Notes: generated by a model not told the origin, from the letters alone. Positions 34,093-43,815 are shown, counted from the first letter of the stretch. The stretch: DNA of 64,000 nt from Streptomyces sp. PCS3-D2 (GCF_000612545.2 NZ_CP097800.1:1922001-1986000); one strand, 5' to 3'. A program made the numbers and translations.

Positions 34093-35592
34093 GTGCCGGC
34101 GGAAGCCGCGCGGCCGACTCCCCTGGTGCTCGTGGTCGGCGTGTCCGGGTCGGGCAAGACCACGGTGGCCCGGCTACTCGCCGACCGACTCGGCTGGCCC
34201 CACCGGGACGCAGACGAGTTCCACTCCCCGGCCAACCGGGCCAAGATGGCCGCCGGACACCCCCTTGACGACGCCGACCGGGCTCCCTGGCTGGCGGCCA
34301 TCGGCGCCTGGATGGACCAGGAGGCCGGGGCGCACCGCCCCGCCGTCGTCACCTGCTCGGCGCTCAAGCGCTCCTACCGGGACCGGCTGCTGCGCGGGCG
34401 GCCCGGGGCGCGCCTGGTGTACCTGCACGGCACGCCGGAGCTCGTACAGGCCCGGCTGGGCGCCCGGCACGGCCACTTCTTCCCGCCGGCCCTGCTGGAC
34501 AGCCAGTTCGCCGACCTCCAGGAACCGGGACCCGACGAGCACCCCGTGATCGTGGAGGTCGACCAGCCGCCGCGGGCCGTGGCGGCGGCCGCGCTCTCGT
34601 TGCTGGGCCTCTCCGCCCCTTCCCCGCCGTCCGAGGAGGCTCCCATGTCCGCACAGACGCCCCGGTCCGCAGGCCCGACGGGTGAGCAGTGGGAGCTGCG
34701 TCACGGCGGGCAACGCGCCTTCGTCGTCGAACTCGGCGGCGCCCTGCGCCACTACGAGGCCGACGGCGTGGCCCTGTTGGACGGGTTCGCCGCCGATGAG
34801 CCCGTCACCTCGGGGCGCGGCCAGATCCTCGTACCCTGGCCCAACCGGGTCGGCGGCGGACGCTATCACTTCGACGGAGCGGACCTGCAGCTCCCCCTGA
34901 GCGAGCCGGAGCGGCACAACGCGATCCACGGGCTGCTGCGCTGGACCCCGTGGCGGCTGCTCGCCCACTCCGGGAACGCCGTGCGGGTGGGCACCACCCT
35001 TCACCCACAGCCCGGATACCCCTTCCTGCTGGAGGTGTTCGCCGAGTACCGGCTCGACGACGACGGCCTGGAGGTGGTGGTCCGCGCCGTCAACACGGGC
35101 GTGGCGCGGGCCCCGTACGGCGTGGGGCAGCACCCGTACCTGACGGTCGGCACCGGTCTCGTCGACACGGCACTGCTGACCGTGCCCGCCCGCCACCGGC
35201 TGACCGCCGACGACGAGGGCCTACCGACCGGCGAGGTGCCCGTCGCGGGCACGGAGTACGACTTCCGCTCCGCCCGGCCCATCGGTGCGGGAGCGCTGGA
35301 CACCGCCTTCACCGGGCTCGCACGCGAAGCGGACGGGCGGGCCGTGGTCCGGCTGGCGCACCCGGCGGGCCACCGCGGTACCGACCTGTGGCTCGGCGAG
35401 GGCACCCGGTACGTGCAGGTCTACACGGGCGACACGCTGGCCGAGCCCGGGCGGCGCCGTCGCGGTGTCGCCGTGGAGGCGATGTCCTGTCCGGCGGACG
35501 CCTTCCGCACCGGCAGCGGGCTGACCGTCCTGGAACCGGGGGCCGGCCATACGCTGCGCTGGGGTCTGCGCCCCTGGACGGCCACCGGCTGA
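34093..35592 (+). CDS. Gluconokinase-aldose 1-epimerase fusion
   Basis: One 499-residue open frame. Residues 1-175 are a GntK-type gluconokinase (Walker A GVSGSGKTT at 16-24, then DADEFHSPANRAKMAAGHPLDD and TCSALKRSYRDRLL). Residues about 190-499 are an aldose 1-epimerase/mutarotase (NRVGGGRYHFDG, HNAIHGLLRW, GVGQHPYLTVG with the catalytic His). Both catalytic cores look complete. At the junction lies a good internal ribosome-binding site, GAGGAGG, 5 nt before an in-frame ATG at 34645, so the epimerase could also be made separately (315 aa). Products: 6-phosphogluconate, and anomeric interconversion of hexoses. Confidence 0.85.
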   Translation: MPAEAARPTPLVLVVGVSGSGKTTVARLLADRLGWPHRDADEFHSPANRAKMAAGHPLDDADRAPWLAAIGAWMDQEAGAHRPAVVTCSALKRSYRDRLLRGRPGARLVYLHGTPELVQARLGARHGHFFPPALLDSQFADLQEPGPDEHPVIVEVDQPPRAVAAAALSLLGLSAPSPPSEEAPMSAQTPRSAGPTGEQWELRHGGQRAFVVELGGALRHYEADGVALLDGFAADEPVTSGRGQILVPWPNRVGGGRYHFDGADLQLPLSEPERHNAIHGLLRWTPWRLLAHSGNAVRVGTTLHPQPGYPFLLEVFAEYRLDDDGLEVVVRAVNTGVARAPYGVGQHPYLTVGTGLVDTALLTVPARHRLTADDEGLPTGEVPVAGTEYDFRSARPIGAGALDTAFTGLAREADGRAVVRLAHPAGHRGTDLWLGEGTRYVQVYTGDTLAEPGRRRRGVAVEAMSCPADAFRTGSGLTVLEPGAGHTLRWGLRPWTATG

Positions 35593-35604
35593 GGCGGCGA
35601 TCCG

Positions 35605-36558
35605 ATGACCCGGCACCCCGCACCGCCCGTCCCCCGGCTCATGAGCGCCGAGGACTTCCGCATGCTGTACGAGCGGCTGCGCGGGACGGCCCGGCCCGGC
35701 CCGGACGGCGTGCGGCGCGGGGCGCTGCGCCATCTGACACCCGCCCGTGTGGCCGCGGCCGCGGCCGGGGTCCGGCTCGGCCGTACGGTGTCCCTGGCGG
35801 CGCCGATCGAGACCCGGCCGGGCCCGGACGACCCGGAGCCGGCCCAGCACCGGATGACGGGGCCCGCACCCGGCGAGGCCGGGGCCCCGGGACTGCACTT
35901 CGCCCTCGACCGGTTCGCCATGAACGTCCACGGGGACGCCGACAGCCACCTCGACGCGCTGAACCACGTGCTGTTCGACGGCGAGTTGCACGGCGGGGTC
36001 CCGGCCGGGGACCCGGCCGCCCCGGAGGTCCGGTCACTCTCCGTGGACCTGGTCCGCGAGGGCATCGTCGGGCGGGGTGTGCTGCTGGACGTTCCGCGCC
36101 TGCGGGACGTGCCCTGGCTGGAGCCGGGGGAGCACGTGACGGCGGACGACCTGACGGCCGCGGAGGCCGCCCAGGGGGTCCGCGTCGGCCCCGGGGACCT
36201 GCTGCTGGTACGGGTGGGGCACCGGCGCCGCCGCAGGGAGCTCGGGCCGTGGGAGGCGGCCGTGGCGCGCGCCGGCCTGCACCCCTCCGCCATGCCGTTC
36301 CTGGCCGAACGGGAGGTCGCCGTCCTGGGCGGCGACGGCAACAACGACACCGCGCCCAGCGCGGTGGCGGACGTCGCCTTCCCCGTGCACGTCCTGGCGG
36401 TGCAGGCGATGGGAGTGCACCTCATGGACTACCTGCAGCTGGAAGAACTGGCGGGGGCCTGCGCGCGGGCCGGCCGGTGGAGCTTCCTGTGCGTGGTCGC
36501 GCCGCTGCGGCTGCCGGGCGCCACCGGCTCTCCGGTGAACCCGATCGCCGTGCTGTGA
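35605..36558 (+). CDS. Cyclase-family (kynurenine-formamidase-like) putative metal hydrolase
   Basis: A 317-residue protein of the PF04199 cyclase family. The usual HxGTHxDxxxH metal motif appears as NVHGDADSHLDALNHV, keeping the SHLDxxxH core. C-terminal sections (VADVAFPVHVLAVQAMGVHLMDYLQLEEL) match the family. Members hydrolyse cyclic amides or formamides; the substrate is unknown. It starts 12 bp after the fusion gene and is probably co-transcribed. Confidence 0.82.
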   Translation: MTRHPAPPVPRLMSAEDFRMLYERLRGTARPGPDGVRRGALRHLTPARVAAAAAGVRLGRTVSLAAPIETRPGPDDPEPAQHRMTGPAPGEAGAPGLHFALDRFAMNVHGDADSHLDALNHVLFDGELHGGVPAGDPAAPEVRSLSVDLVREGIVGRGVLLDVPRLRDVPWLEPGEHVTADDLTAAEAAQGVRVGPGDLLLVRVGHRRRRRELGPWEAAVARAGLHPSAMPFLAEREVAVLGGDGNNDTAPSAVADVAFPVHVLAVQAMGVHLMDYLQLEELAGACARAGRWSFLCVVAPLRLPGATGSPVNPIAVL

Positions 36559-36709
36559 CGGCGCTCCGCCCCGGGGCGGGCCCGGCCCGGTCGCCGACCG
36601 GCTCGCGGGCGGCTAGCTTCGAATGGGTGGGAATGCTGGGTCTCCGCTCCGCGGAGTGGCAGGCTCCGGTCCGACGGACGGGGCCACGAGCCCAAGGACG
36701 GTGGTCGAC

Positions 36710-38290
36710 GTGGGCGACTCTCCCCACTACGACGTGATCATCATCGGCACCGGCGCCGGGGGCGGCACCCTCGCCCACCGGCTGGCCCCCTCCGGCAAGC
36801 GCGTGCTCCTCCTCGAACGCGGCGGCTACCTGCCGCGGGAGCGGGACAACTGGGATTCCAGCGCCGTGTTCGTCAAGGGCAAGTACCGGGCTCCGGAGTT
36901 CTGGTTCGACCAGCACGGCAACGCGTTCCCGCCGGAGGTCAACTACTACGTCGGCGGGAACACCAAGTTCTACGGAGCCGCCCTCTTCCGGCTGCGGCCC
37001 GAGGACTTCGGCGAGATCCGGCACCACGGCGGCATCTCCCCCGCCTGGCCGCTGCGGTACGAGGACCTGGAGCCGTACTACACGCAGGCCGAGCACCTCT
37101 ACCGGGTGCACGGGCGGCACGGGGAGGACCCGGGCGAGGGGCCGGTGAGCGCGCAGTACGCCCACCCTCCGGTCGCACACGAGCCACGCATCCAGCAGTT
37201 GAGCGACGACCTGGAGCGGAAGGGACTGCACCCCTTCCACCTGCCCATCGGGGTCGACCTCGTCCAGGACGCCGACGGGCGGGCCGCCCCCTCCAGCGCG
37301 TGCATCCGCTGCGATCGGGTGGACGGCTTCCCCTGCCTGGTGCGCGGCAAGTCCGACGCCCAGGTGGTCTGCGTGGAACCCGCCCTGGAACATCCCAACG
37401 TGGAGCTGATCACCGATGCCCGCGTGGTCCGGCTGGAGACCGACGCGTCGGGGCGCAGTGTCACCGCCGCCGTCGCCAGGCTCGCGGACGGCTCCGAGAC
37501 CCGGTTCCGCGCGGACGTCGTGGTCGTCTCCTGCGGGGCGGTCAACTCCGCCGCCCTGCTGCTGGCCTCGGCCGGCGACCGTCATCCCCGGGGGCTGGCC
37601 AACAGCTCCGGCGTGGTCGGCCGGCACTACATGCGGCACAACAACCTGGCCCTGATGGCGGTGTCGAGGGAGCCCAACCCCACGCAATTCCAGAAGACCC
37701 TGGCGCTGCACGACTGGTACCTGGGAGCGGACGACTGGGACTTCCCGCTCGGCGGCATCCAGATGCTCGGCAAGTCGGACGCCGCGCAGATTCACGGGGA
37801 GGCGCCGCGCTGGGCCGGGGCGGTCACGCCGGACATGCCCTTCGAGGTGCTGGCGCACCACGCGGTCGACTTCTGGCTGTGCGGCGAGGACCTTCCGATG
37901 CCCGACAACCGCGTCACCCTGGACGGTGCCGGCGCCATCCACCTCGCGCTCGACGAGAAGAACAACACGGAGGGCCTGAACCGGCTCCGGCACAAGCTCC
38001 AGGGCATGCTCGGACACCTGGGCATGCACGAGCACCACCTGCTGCCGCACAGCATCTACCTGCACAAGGGAATGCCGATCGGGGCGACCGCGCACCAGGC
38101 GGGAACCGTCCGCTTCGGCACGGACCCGGCCTCCTCGGCCCTGGACGTCAACTGCAAGGCCCACGACCTCGACAACCTCTACGTGGTCGACACGAGCTTC
38201 TTCCCGAGCATCGGCGCGGTCAACCCGTCCCTGACCGCCATCGCCAACGCCCTGCGGGTCGGCGACCACCTCCTGGCCCGGCTGAACTGA
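36710..38290 (+). CDS. GMC-type FAD oxidoreductase
   Basis: A 526-residue flavoenzyme. The dinucleotide-binding motif DVIIIGTGAGGGTLAHRL opens the protein, YYVGGNTKFYGAALFRL is the FAD-contact region, and the C-terminal GMC domain ends DTSFFPSIGAVNPSLTAIANALRVGDHLL. The GTG start at 36710 is preferred, with AAGGAC 10 nt upstream; a longer ATG at 36623 adds a glycine-rich stretch unlike the family. Likely oxidises a sugar or alcohol, which would fit the sugar-acid enzymes beside it. Confidence 0.87.
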   Translation: MGDSPHYDVIIIGTGAGGGTLAHRLAPSGKRVLLLERGGYLPRERDNWDSSAVFVKGKYRAPEFWFDQHGNAFPPEVNYYVGGNTKFYGAALFRLRPEDFGEIRHHGGISPAWPLRYEDLEPYYTQAEHLYRVHGRHGEDPGEGPVSAQYAHPPVAHEPRIQQLSDDLERKGLHPFHLPIGVDLVQDADGRAAPSSACIRCDRVDGFPCLVRGKSDAQVVCVEPALEHPNVELITDARVVRLETDASGRSVTAAVARLADGSETRFRADVVVVSCGAVNSAALLLASAGDRHPRGLANSSGVVGRHYMRHNNLALMAVSREPNPTQFQKTLALHDWYLGADDWDFPLGGIQMLGKSDAAQIHGEAPRWAGAVTPDMPFEVLAHHAVDFWLCGEDLPMPDNRVTLDGAGAIHLALDEKNNTEGLNRLRHKLQGMLGHLGMHEHHLLPHSIYLHKGMPIGATAHQAGTVRFGTDPASSALDVNCKAHDLDNLYVVDTSFFPSIGAVNPSLTAIANALRVGDHLLARLN

Positions 38291-38457
38291 CCCCGGCCTC
38301 CGGGTCTGCGCCGACCGGAGGAAGATCCTCGGCCGAACGGCGCAACCGGCGCCCGCCCGGCAGGTCCCCCGCCACGGCCGGTGATTACGTGGGCGGTCGG
38401 TCCGGCCCGCTGCGGTCGGGGCGTGCCGGGGCCCGCTCGTCGAGGAGGCAGCACAAC

Positions 38458-39297
38458 GTGGATTCCACCGTGGGCGCACCGCAGGGTGTGATTCCGGCTC
38501 ATCTGCTGAAGGGTCAGAAGGCGCTGGTCACCGGCGCCAACTCCGGTATCGGGAAGGCGACCGCCATCGGACTCGGCAGGGCCGGCGCCGACGTGGTGGT
38601 CAACTACGTGGCCGACCGGGAGTCCGCCGAGGCGGTCGTCCGGGAGATCGCCTCGTTCGGGGTGCGCGCGGCGGCGTACGAGGCGGACGTGTCCCAGGAG
38701 GACCAGGTCGTGGCCATGATGGACCGGATGGTCCGGGAGTTCGGCACGATCGACATCCTGGTCGCCAACGCCGGCCTGCAGCGGGACGCCCCGTTCACCG
38801 AGATGACCCTCGCCCAGTGGCAGAAGGTCCTGGACGTCAACCTGACGGGGCAGTTCCTGTGCGCCCGGGAGGCGACGCGGGAGTTCCTGCGGCGCGGCGT
38901 CGTCCCCGAGGTGTCCCGGGCGGCCGGGAAGATCATCTGTATGAGCTCGGTCCACCAGGTCATCCCGTGGGCGGGCCACGTCAACTACGCCTCCTCCAAG
39001 GGCGGCGTGCAGATGATGATGGAGACCCTGGCCCAGGAGCTCGCACCGCAGAAGATCCGGGTGAACGCGGTCGCCCCCGGGGCCATCAAGACGCCGATCA
39101 ACCGCGGCGCCTGGGAGACCGAGCAGGCCCGTGAGGACCTGCTGAAGCTGATCCCCTACGACCGGATCGGCGATCCGGACGACATCGCCCACGCGGTCGT
39201 CGCCCTCGCCTCCGACCTCATGGACTACGTGGTGGGGACCACCCTCTACGTCGACGGCGGGATGACCCTCTTCCCCGGGTTCGCCACGGGCGGCTGA
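38458..39297 (+). CDS. Short-chain dehydrogenase, glucose 1-dehydrogenase-like
   Basis: A 279-residue SDR: NAD(P) motif TGANSGIG (residues 25-32), NAG at about 103-105, and active site Ser ... YASSK (Tyr and Lys in YASSKGG). The motif VAPGAIKTPIN and the C-terminal YVDGGMTLFPGF resemble bacterial glucose 1-dehydrogenases. The GTG start follows GAGGAGG. With gluconokinase, epimerase and the GMC enzyme it suggests direct glucose oxidation to gluconate and 6-phosphogluconate; this pathway reading is inference. Confidence 0.87.
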   Translation: MDSTVGAPQGVIPAHLLKGQKALVTGANSGIGKATAIGLGRAGADVVVNYVADRESAEAVVREIASFGVRAAAYEADVSQEDQVVAMMDRMVREFGTIDILVANAGLQRDAPFTEMTLAQWQKVLDVNLTGQFLCAREATREFLRRGVVPEVSRAAGKIICMSSVHQVIPWAGHVNYASSKGGVQMMMETLAQELAPQKIRVNAVAPGAIKTPINRGAWETEQAREDLLKLIPYDRIGDPDDIAHAVVALASDLMDYVVGTTLYVDGGMTLFPGFATGG

Positions 39298-39328
39298 CTC
39301 CCCTCCCCGGCTCCCAGCGAAGGCACGC

Positions 39329-40813
39329 ATGCACACCACGGTTCTCCTGCTGGCGGCGGACGCGCCGGCCCAGCTGCTCCCGGCCCGGCAGCTCATGGCC
39401 TTCACCCTGGCCTCGCACATCATCCTGGTGCCGATGGGGGTGGCCCTGCCGTTCATCACCCTGCTGATGCACTACCGGGGAATCCGCCGCGACGACCCCA
39501 CCGCCCTGCTGCTGGCGCGGCGCTGGTCGGCCGTGATGGCGGTGCAGTTCGCCGTCGGAGTCGTCACCGGCACCGTCCTGTCCTTCGAGTTCGGCCTGCT
39601 CTGGCCGGGGCTCATGGGCAAGTGGGGTGACGTGTTCGGCATCGGCTTCGGTGTCGAGGGGTGGGCGTTCTTCCTGGAGGCGGTGCTCATCGCCATCTAC
39701 CTCTACGGCTGGCGCCGGCTGAAACCCCGTACGCACTTCCTGCTCGGGCTCCCGCTGCCGGCTGCCGCGCTGATGGGGGCGTTCGGCATCCTGGCCGCCA
39801 ACTCGTGGATGAACACCCCGCGCGGGTTCACCCTCGACTCCGCCGGCAACCCGGTCGACGTGAACATCTGGAAGGCGATCTTCACCCCGATGTTCGGGCC
39901 GCAGTACTGGCACTTCGTGGTCGCGATGCTGCTGACCGCCGGATACGTGGTGGCCGGTGTCTACGCCGTCGGATGGCTGCGGGGCCGCCGGGACCACTAC
40001 CACCGGCTCGGCTTCACCATCCCCTTCACCGTCGCCGCGATCGCCACCCCGATCCAGTTCTTCCTGGGCGACTCCATCGCCCGGCAGGTGTTCCACAAGC
40101 AGCCCGTGAAGTTCGCCGCCATGGAGATCGTGTGGGAGACCGACACCCACATGCCGGAGTACATCTTCGGCCGGCTCCACCCGGACGGCACGGTCTCGGG
40201 CGGCATCAAGATCCCCCAGCTCGACTCCATCCTGGCCGGCTTCAGCCCGGACACCAAGGTGATGGGGCTGGCCTCCGTCCCGGAGAGCGACCGCCCCAAC
40301 GCCACCCAGGCGACCATCGCCCACTGGGCCTTCGACCTCATGGTCGTGATCGGGTCCGTACTGGTGCTGCTCGCCCTCTGGTACGCCGTGGTCTGGCTGC
40401 GGCACCGCAGGCTGCCGGCCTCCCCCTGGTTCTGGCGCAGCGCGGCCTGCGCGGGCGTCGCGTCCGTCGTGGCCGTGGAATGCGGCTGGGTGACCACCGA
40501 GGTGGGACGCCAGCCGTGGATCGTCTACCAGAACATGCGGGTCGCCGAAGCGGTCACCGCGACCCGCTCGACGACCTTGTGGATCATGTTCGGACTGGTG
40601 ATCGTGGTGTACGTGTTCGTCTTCGGCGCGTTCCTCGCCGTCCTGCTCACGATGCGCACCCGATGGCGTCTCGCCGACGCGCAGCAGGGGGCGGGGCCTG
40701 CCGTCGAGGCACCGGAGGCGGACACCCCGTACGGGCCGCGCTCCCCCGTCCCGTCCGGACCGCCGCCCTCGTCGTCTTCATCGTCATCAGCCCCCGGGGA
40801 CGGCCGCCCGTGA
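39329..40813 (+). CDS. cydA: Cytochrome bd-type quinol oxidase subunit I
   Basis: A 494-residue integral membrane protein. The heme ligand H30 (MAFTLASHIILVPMG) and the signature GWVTTEVGRQPWIVY are present; the quinol loop is short, as in actinobacterial and cyanide-insensitive versions. It reduces O2 to water using quinol under low-oxygen or stress conditions. It begins 31 bp after the SDR gene and overlaps cydB by 4 bp. No cydCD genes follow, unlike many Gram-positive cyd operons. Confidence 0.94.
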   Translation: MHTTVLLLAADAPAQLLPARQLMAFTLASHIILVPMGVALPFITLLMHYRGIRRDDPTALLLARRWSAVMAVQFAVGVVTGTVLSFEFGLLWPGLMGKWGDVFGIGFGVEGWAFFLEAVLIAIYLYGWRRLKPRTHFLLGLPLPAAALMGAFGILAANSWMNTPRGFTLDSAGNPVDVNIWKAIFTPMFGPQYWHFVVAMLLTAGYVVAGVYAVGWLRGRRDHYHRLGFTIPFTVAAIATPIQFFLGDSIARQVFHKQPVKFAAMEIVWETDTHMPEYIFGRLHPDGTVSGGIKIPQLDSILAGFSPDTKVMGLASVPESDRPNATQATIAHWAFDLMVVIGSVLVLLALWYAVVWLRHRRLPASPWFWRSAACAGVASVVAVECGWVTTEVGRQPWIVYQNMRVAEAVTATRSTTLWIMFGLVIVVYVFVFGAFLAVLLTMRTRWRLADAQQGAGPAVEAPEADTPYGPRSPVPSGPPPSSSSSSSAPGDGRP

Positions 40814-41865
40814 CCGCCGACGTCATCGCCTTCGCGCTGCTGCTCGCCGTGACCGCCTACACCTGCGCGGGCGGCACCGACTACGGCGCCGGCTTCTGGG
40901 ACCTCACCGCGGGAGGGGCGCAGCGGGGCAAACGGCAGCGATGGCTCATCGACCACGCCATGGCCCCGGTGTGGGAGGTCAACAACGTCTGGCTGATCTT
41001 CATCTTCGTCATCATGTGGACGGGGTTCCCGGTCTTCTTCCAGACGGTGTTCTCCGCGATGTGGGTGCCGCTCGCCCTGGCCGCCGTCGGCATGGTCCTG
41101 CGCGGTGCGGGCTTCGCCTTCCGCAAGGCCTCGCGGCGGCTCGCCGGGCGGCGGCTGTTCGGGAGCGTGTTCGCCGTGTCCTCGCTGGTGACTCCCTTCT
41201 TCCTCGGCGCGGCCGTCGGCGGCATCGCCTCGGGCCGGGTCGCGCTCGGCACGGAGGCCTCGGCCGAGGCCTGGTCGAACCCCACCTCGCTGCTGTTCGG
41301 GCTGCTGGCCATCGCGACCACGGCCTTCCTCGGCGCCGTGTTCCTCTCCGGGGACGCCCGCCGCTTCGGCGCGCCCGACCTCGTCGACCACTTCCGGGGG
41401 CGGGCGCTGGCGGCGCTCGCGGCGGTCGCCGTGCTGGCCGTGGTCGCGCTGTTCGTCACGCGCACCGACGCCCCGCACGTGTGGCACGGCCTCACCCACG
41501 GCATGGGCCTGCTCTTCGTCCTGCTGGCCGCGGCGGCCACCTTCGCCACGGCATGGCTGCTCCTGCGCCCGCCGGGGACCTGGGTGCGTGTCACGGCCGT
41601 GGGGGTCGTCGCGTCGGCCGTCCTGGCCTGGGGCATGGCCCAGCGGCCCTACCTCATCCCCACCTCGCTGACCGTCGCCGACGCGGCGGGGGCTCCCTCC
41701 ACCCTGACCTGGCTGGCGTTCGTCACGCTGGTCGCCCTGGTGGTCGTCGCCCCGGCCCTCGTCCTGCTGTACTGGCTGGACACGCACGGCGAACTGGAGT
41801 CGCTCGGCGACGCCGACCTGCGGCGCGGCGGCGCCGAACCGGGGAAGAGCGCCGATGGGGGCTGA
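40810..41865 (+). CDS. cydB: Cytochrome bd-type quinol oxidase subunit II
   Basis: A 351-residue partner of CydA with about eight membrane helices. The family N-terminus (TAYTCAGGTDYGAGFWDLTAG) is followed by RWLIDHAMAPVWEVNNVWLIF. The GTG start overlaps the cydA stop (GTGA). A perfect 11-bp hairpin lies directly after the stop codon. Confidence 0.93.
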   Translation: MTADVIAFALLLAVTAYTCAGGTDYGAGFWDLTAGGAQRGKRQRWLIDHAMAPVWEVNNVWLIFIFVIMWTGFPVFFQTVFSAMWVPLALAAVGMVLRGAGFAFRKASRRLAGRRLFGSVFAVSSLVTPFFLGAAVGGIASGRVALGTEASAEAWSNPTSLLFGLLAIATTAFLGAVFLSGDARRFGAPDLVDHFRGRALAALAAVAVLAVVALFVTRTDAPHVWHGLTHGMGLLFVLLAAAATFATAWLLLRPPGTWVRVTAVGVVASAVLAWGMAQRPYLIPTSLTVADAAGAPSTLTWLAFVTLVALVVVAPALVLLYWLDTHGELESLGDADLRRGGAEPGKSADGG

Positions 41866-41893
41866 CGGCCGCCCGCCGGGTACGGGCGGCCGT
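41865..41893. terminator. Small hairpin after cydB
   Basis: ACGGCCGCCCG at 41865-41875 pairs with 41883-41893 (11 bp, 7-nt loop), starting at the last base of the cydB stop codon. It may attenuate transcription into the antiporter gene 15 bp further on. Confidence 0.5.
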
Positions 41894-41907
41894 GTTGGAA
41901 CGCCTCC

Positions 41908-43716
41908 GTGACCGGGGACCGGCTCCTCCTCGGGATCGCCCTGACGGTGGCGCTGGCCGCCGCCTCCCAGATCCTCGCCGCGAAGCTGCGCGTGCCCGCG
42001 CTGCTCCTGCTGCTGCCCGCCGGGTTCGTCACGGGGGCGCTGACCGACGTCATCCACCCGAACGACCTGCTCGGGCCCGGTTTCTCCGCCCTGGTCTCCC
42101 TGGCGGTGGCGGTGATCCTCTACGACGCGGGGCTCGGGCTCGACCTGCGCCACCTCACCGGCCGCACCCGGGGGATCGTCGGCAGGCTGCTGGTGGCCGG
42201 TGTCCTCGTCACCTTCCTGGCCGTCGCAGCCGTCGCACCCGCGCTGTTCGGCATGTCGCTGGCCAGCGCCACGATGCTGGGCGTGATCCTCGTGGTGTCG
42301 GGCCCGACGGTGGTGGGGCCGCTGCTGGACTACGTGCGGCCCACCGACACGCTGCGGCGCATCCTGGTCTGGGAGGGGACGCTGATCGACCCGATCGGAG
42401 GCATCCTCGGCGCGCTCGTCTTCCACGGCGTCTCCTCCACGCACTCCGAAGTGGGCCGGGGCCACCAGCTGGGCCAGTTCGCGATCAGCATGGGCGTCGG
42501 CCTGGTCGGCGGCGCGGTGGGCCTGGCCCTGCTGTGGCTGACGCTGCACGTCATGCGGCTCGGCGAGACGCTCGGTACGATCGCCCAGCTGGCCGTGGTG
42601 ATCATCGTGGCGGCGGGGTGCGACATCGTCCGAGACGACACCGGGCTGATCGCCGCGACGGTCACCGGGCTGGCGGTCGCCAACCTCCCCGGCTTCGACA
42701 TGCCCGCCCGCAGGCCCTTCTTCGAGACGCTCGTCCAGCTGATCATCGGGCTGCTGTTCGTCTCGATCTCGTCGACCGTGACCCCGGCGTCCCTGACGCC
42801 GGTCCTGCTCCCCTCCCTCGTCCTCATCGCGTTCCTGGTTCTGGTCGTCAGGCCGCTCGTGGCCTTCGTCTCCACCGGGAAGTCGGAGCTGGCCCGCGGG
42901 GAGAGGAGGTTCATCGGCTGGATGGCGCCGCGCGGGATCGTCGCGGCCTCCACGGCCTCGGCCTTCGCCGCCGGCCTCTCCGACCAGGGTCTGGCCGGCG
43001 CCTCGAAGATCCTCCCCGTCACCTTCCTGGTGATCGTGGGAACGGTTCTGCTCTACGCGCTGACCGCCGCTCCCGTGGCCCGCAGGCTCGGTGTCGTCCG
43101 CCCGTCCCGCTCGCGCCCGCTGCTGGTGGGCGGCGACCACTGGGTCGTCGACCTGGGCAGGGCCCTGCGGGCGGCCGGGCTCGACGTGCTGATGTGGGCC
43201 GGCAGCGAGGACGAACGGGATCGGATCAGGGACGCCGGGCTGGAACTGGCCCGGGGCGAGCTGCTGGCCGCGGCCTCCGACCCGCGCGCCCGCCTGGAGG
43301 GCGTCACCACCGTCTTCCTGTGCACGGACGACGACAACTTCAACGCCCTCGCCGCGGTCATGGCCGAGGGCAACGTCGAGGGCCCCGTGTACCGGGTCGG
43401 GCCCCCGCACGACAAGGGTCTCGGCGTCGTCGCCCCCAGCGCAGGCGGCGAGGTCCTCTTCGGCTCCCGGCTGGTGCGGCACGTCCTGGCCGAGCGCTAT
43501 CGGCAGGGCGCCCGGTACCTGGTGCAGTCGGCCGCCCGGCCGGTCCCGGCGGACTGCGAGACGCTGTTCGTGGTGCGCTTCGACGGCAGGCTCGACGCGG
43601 TCACCGAGAGCCGGTCCGGTGACGTCGCCCCGTCGCAGGACGACACCCTCGTCCTGCTCGGTCCCGTACCGCCCGCGCCGGCCGGCCCGGAGCCCGCCGA
43701 GGGGCGTTCCGGGTGA
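41908..43716 (+). CDS. CPA-type Na+(K+)/H+ antiporter with a C-terminal TrkA-N domain
   Basis: A 602-residue protein. The N-terminal 400 residues form a 12-helix exchanger (VVSGPTVVGPLLDYVRPTDTLRRILVWEGTLIDPIGGILG is the core region with the DP pair). The remainder, from about residue 405, is a Rossmann-type TrkA-N regulatory domain (LLVGGDHWVVDLGRALRAAGLDVLMW, TVFLCTDDDNFNALAAV). It resembles NhaP/RosB-type antiporters gated by NAD. GTG start at 41908. It probably supports pH or osmotic homeostasis with the ClC gene upstream. Confidence 0.87.
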   Translation: MTGDRLLLGIALTVALAAASQILAAKLRVPALLLLLPAGFVTGALTDVIHPNDLLGPGFSALVSLAVAVILYDAGLGLDLRHLTGRTRGIVGRLLVAGVLVTFLAVAAVAPALFGMSLASATMLGVILVVSGPTVVGPLLDYVRPTDTLRRILVWEGTLIDPIGGILGALVFHGVSSTHSEVGRGHQLGQFAISMGVGLVGGAVGLALLWLTLHVMRLGETLGTIAQLAVVIIVAAGCDIVRDDTGLIAATVTGLAVANLPGFDMPARRPFFETLVQLIIGLLFVSISSTVTPASLTPVLLPSLVLIAFLVLVVRPLVAFVSTGKSELARGERRFIGWMAPRGIVAASTASAFAAGLSDQGLAGASKILPVTFLVIVGTVLLYALTAAPVARRLGVVRPSRSRPLLVGGDHWVVDLGRALRAAGLDVLMWAGSEDERDRIRDAGLELARGELLAAASDPRARLEGVTTVFLCTDDDNFNALAAVMAEGNVEGPVYRVGPPHDKGLGVVAPSAGGEVLFGSRLVRHVLAERYRQGARYLVQSAARPVPADCETLFVVRFDGRLDAVTESRSGDVAPSQDDTLVLLGPVPPAPAGPEPAEGRSG

Positions 43717-43766
43717 CGGGCGCATGCGGCGGCCGGGTGCCGGTCTTACTGTGGGACGGAAGGCGT

Positions 43767-43815
43767 CCCGAACCCCGAACCCCGCACCCCGCACCCCGTA
43801 TCCCGCACCCCGATC
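43767..43815. repeat. Seven tandem heptamers (CCCGNAY-like)
   Basis: Seven consecutive 7-bp units: CCCGAAC twice, CCCGCAC twice, CCCGTAT, CCCGCAC and CCCGATC. They sit in the 183-bp gap between the antiporter and DUF2254 genes, next to a GGGACG/CGTCCC hairpin at 43754-43769. They could be a repeat expansion or a regulator array; nothing more can be seen. Confidence 0.7.
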
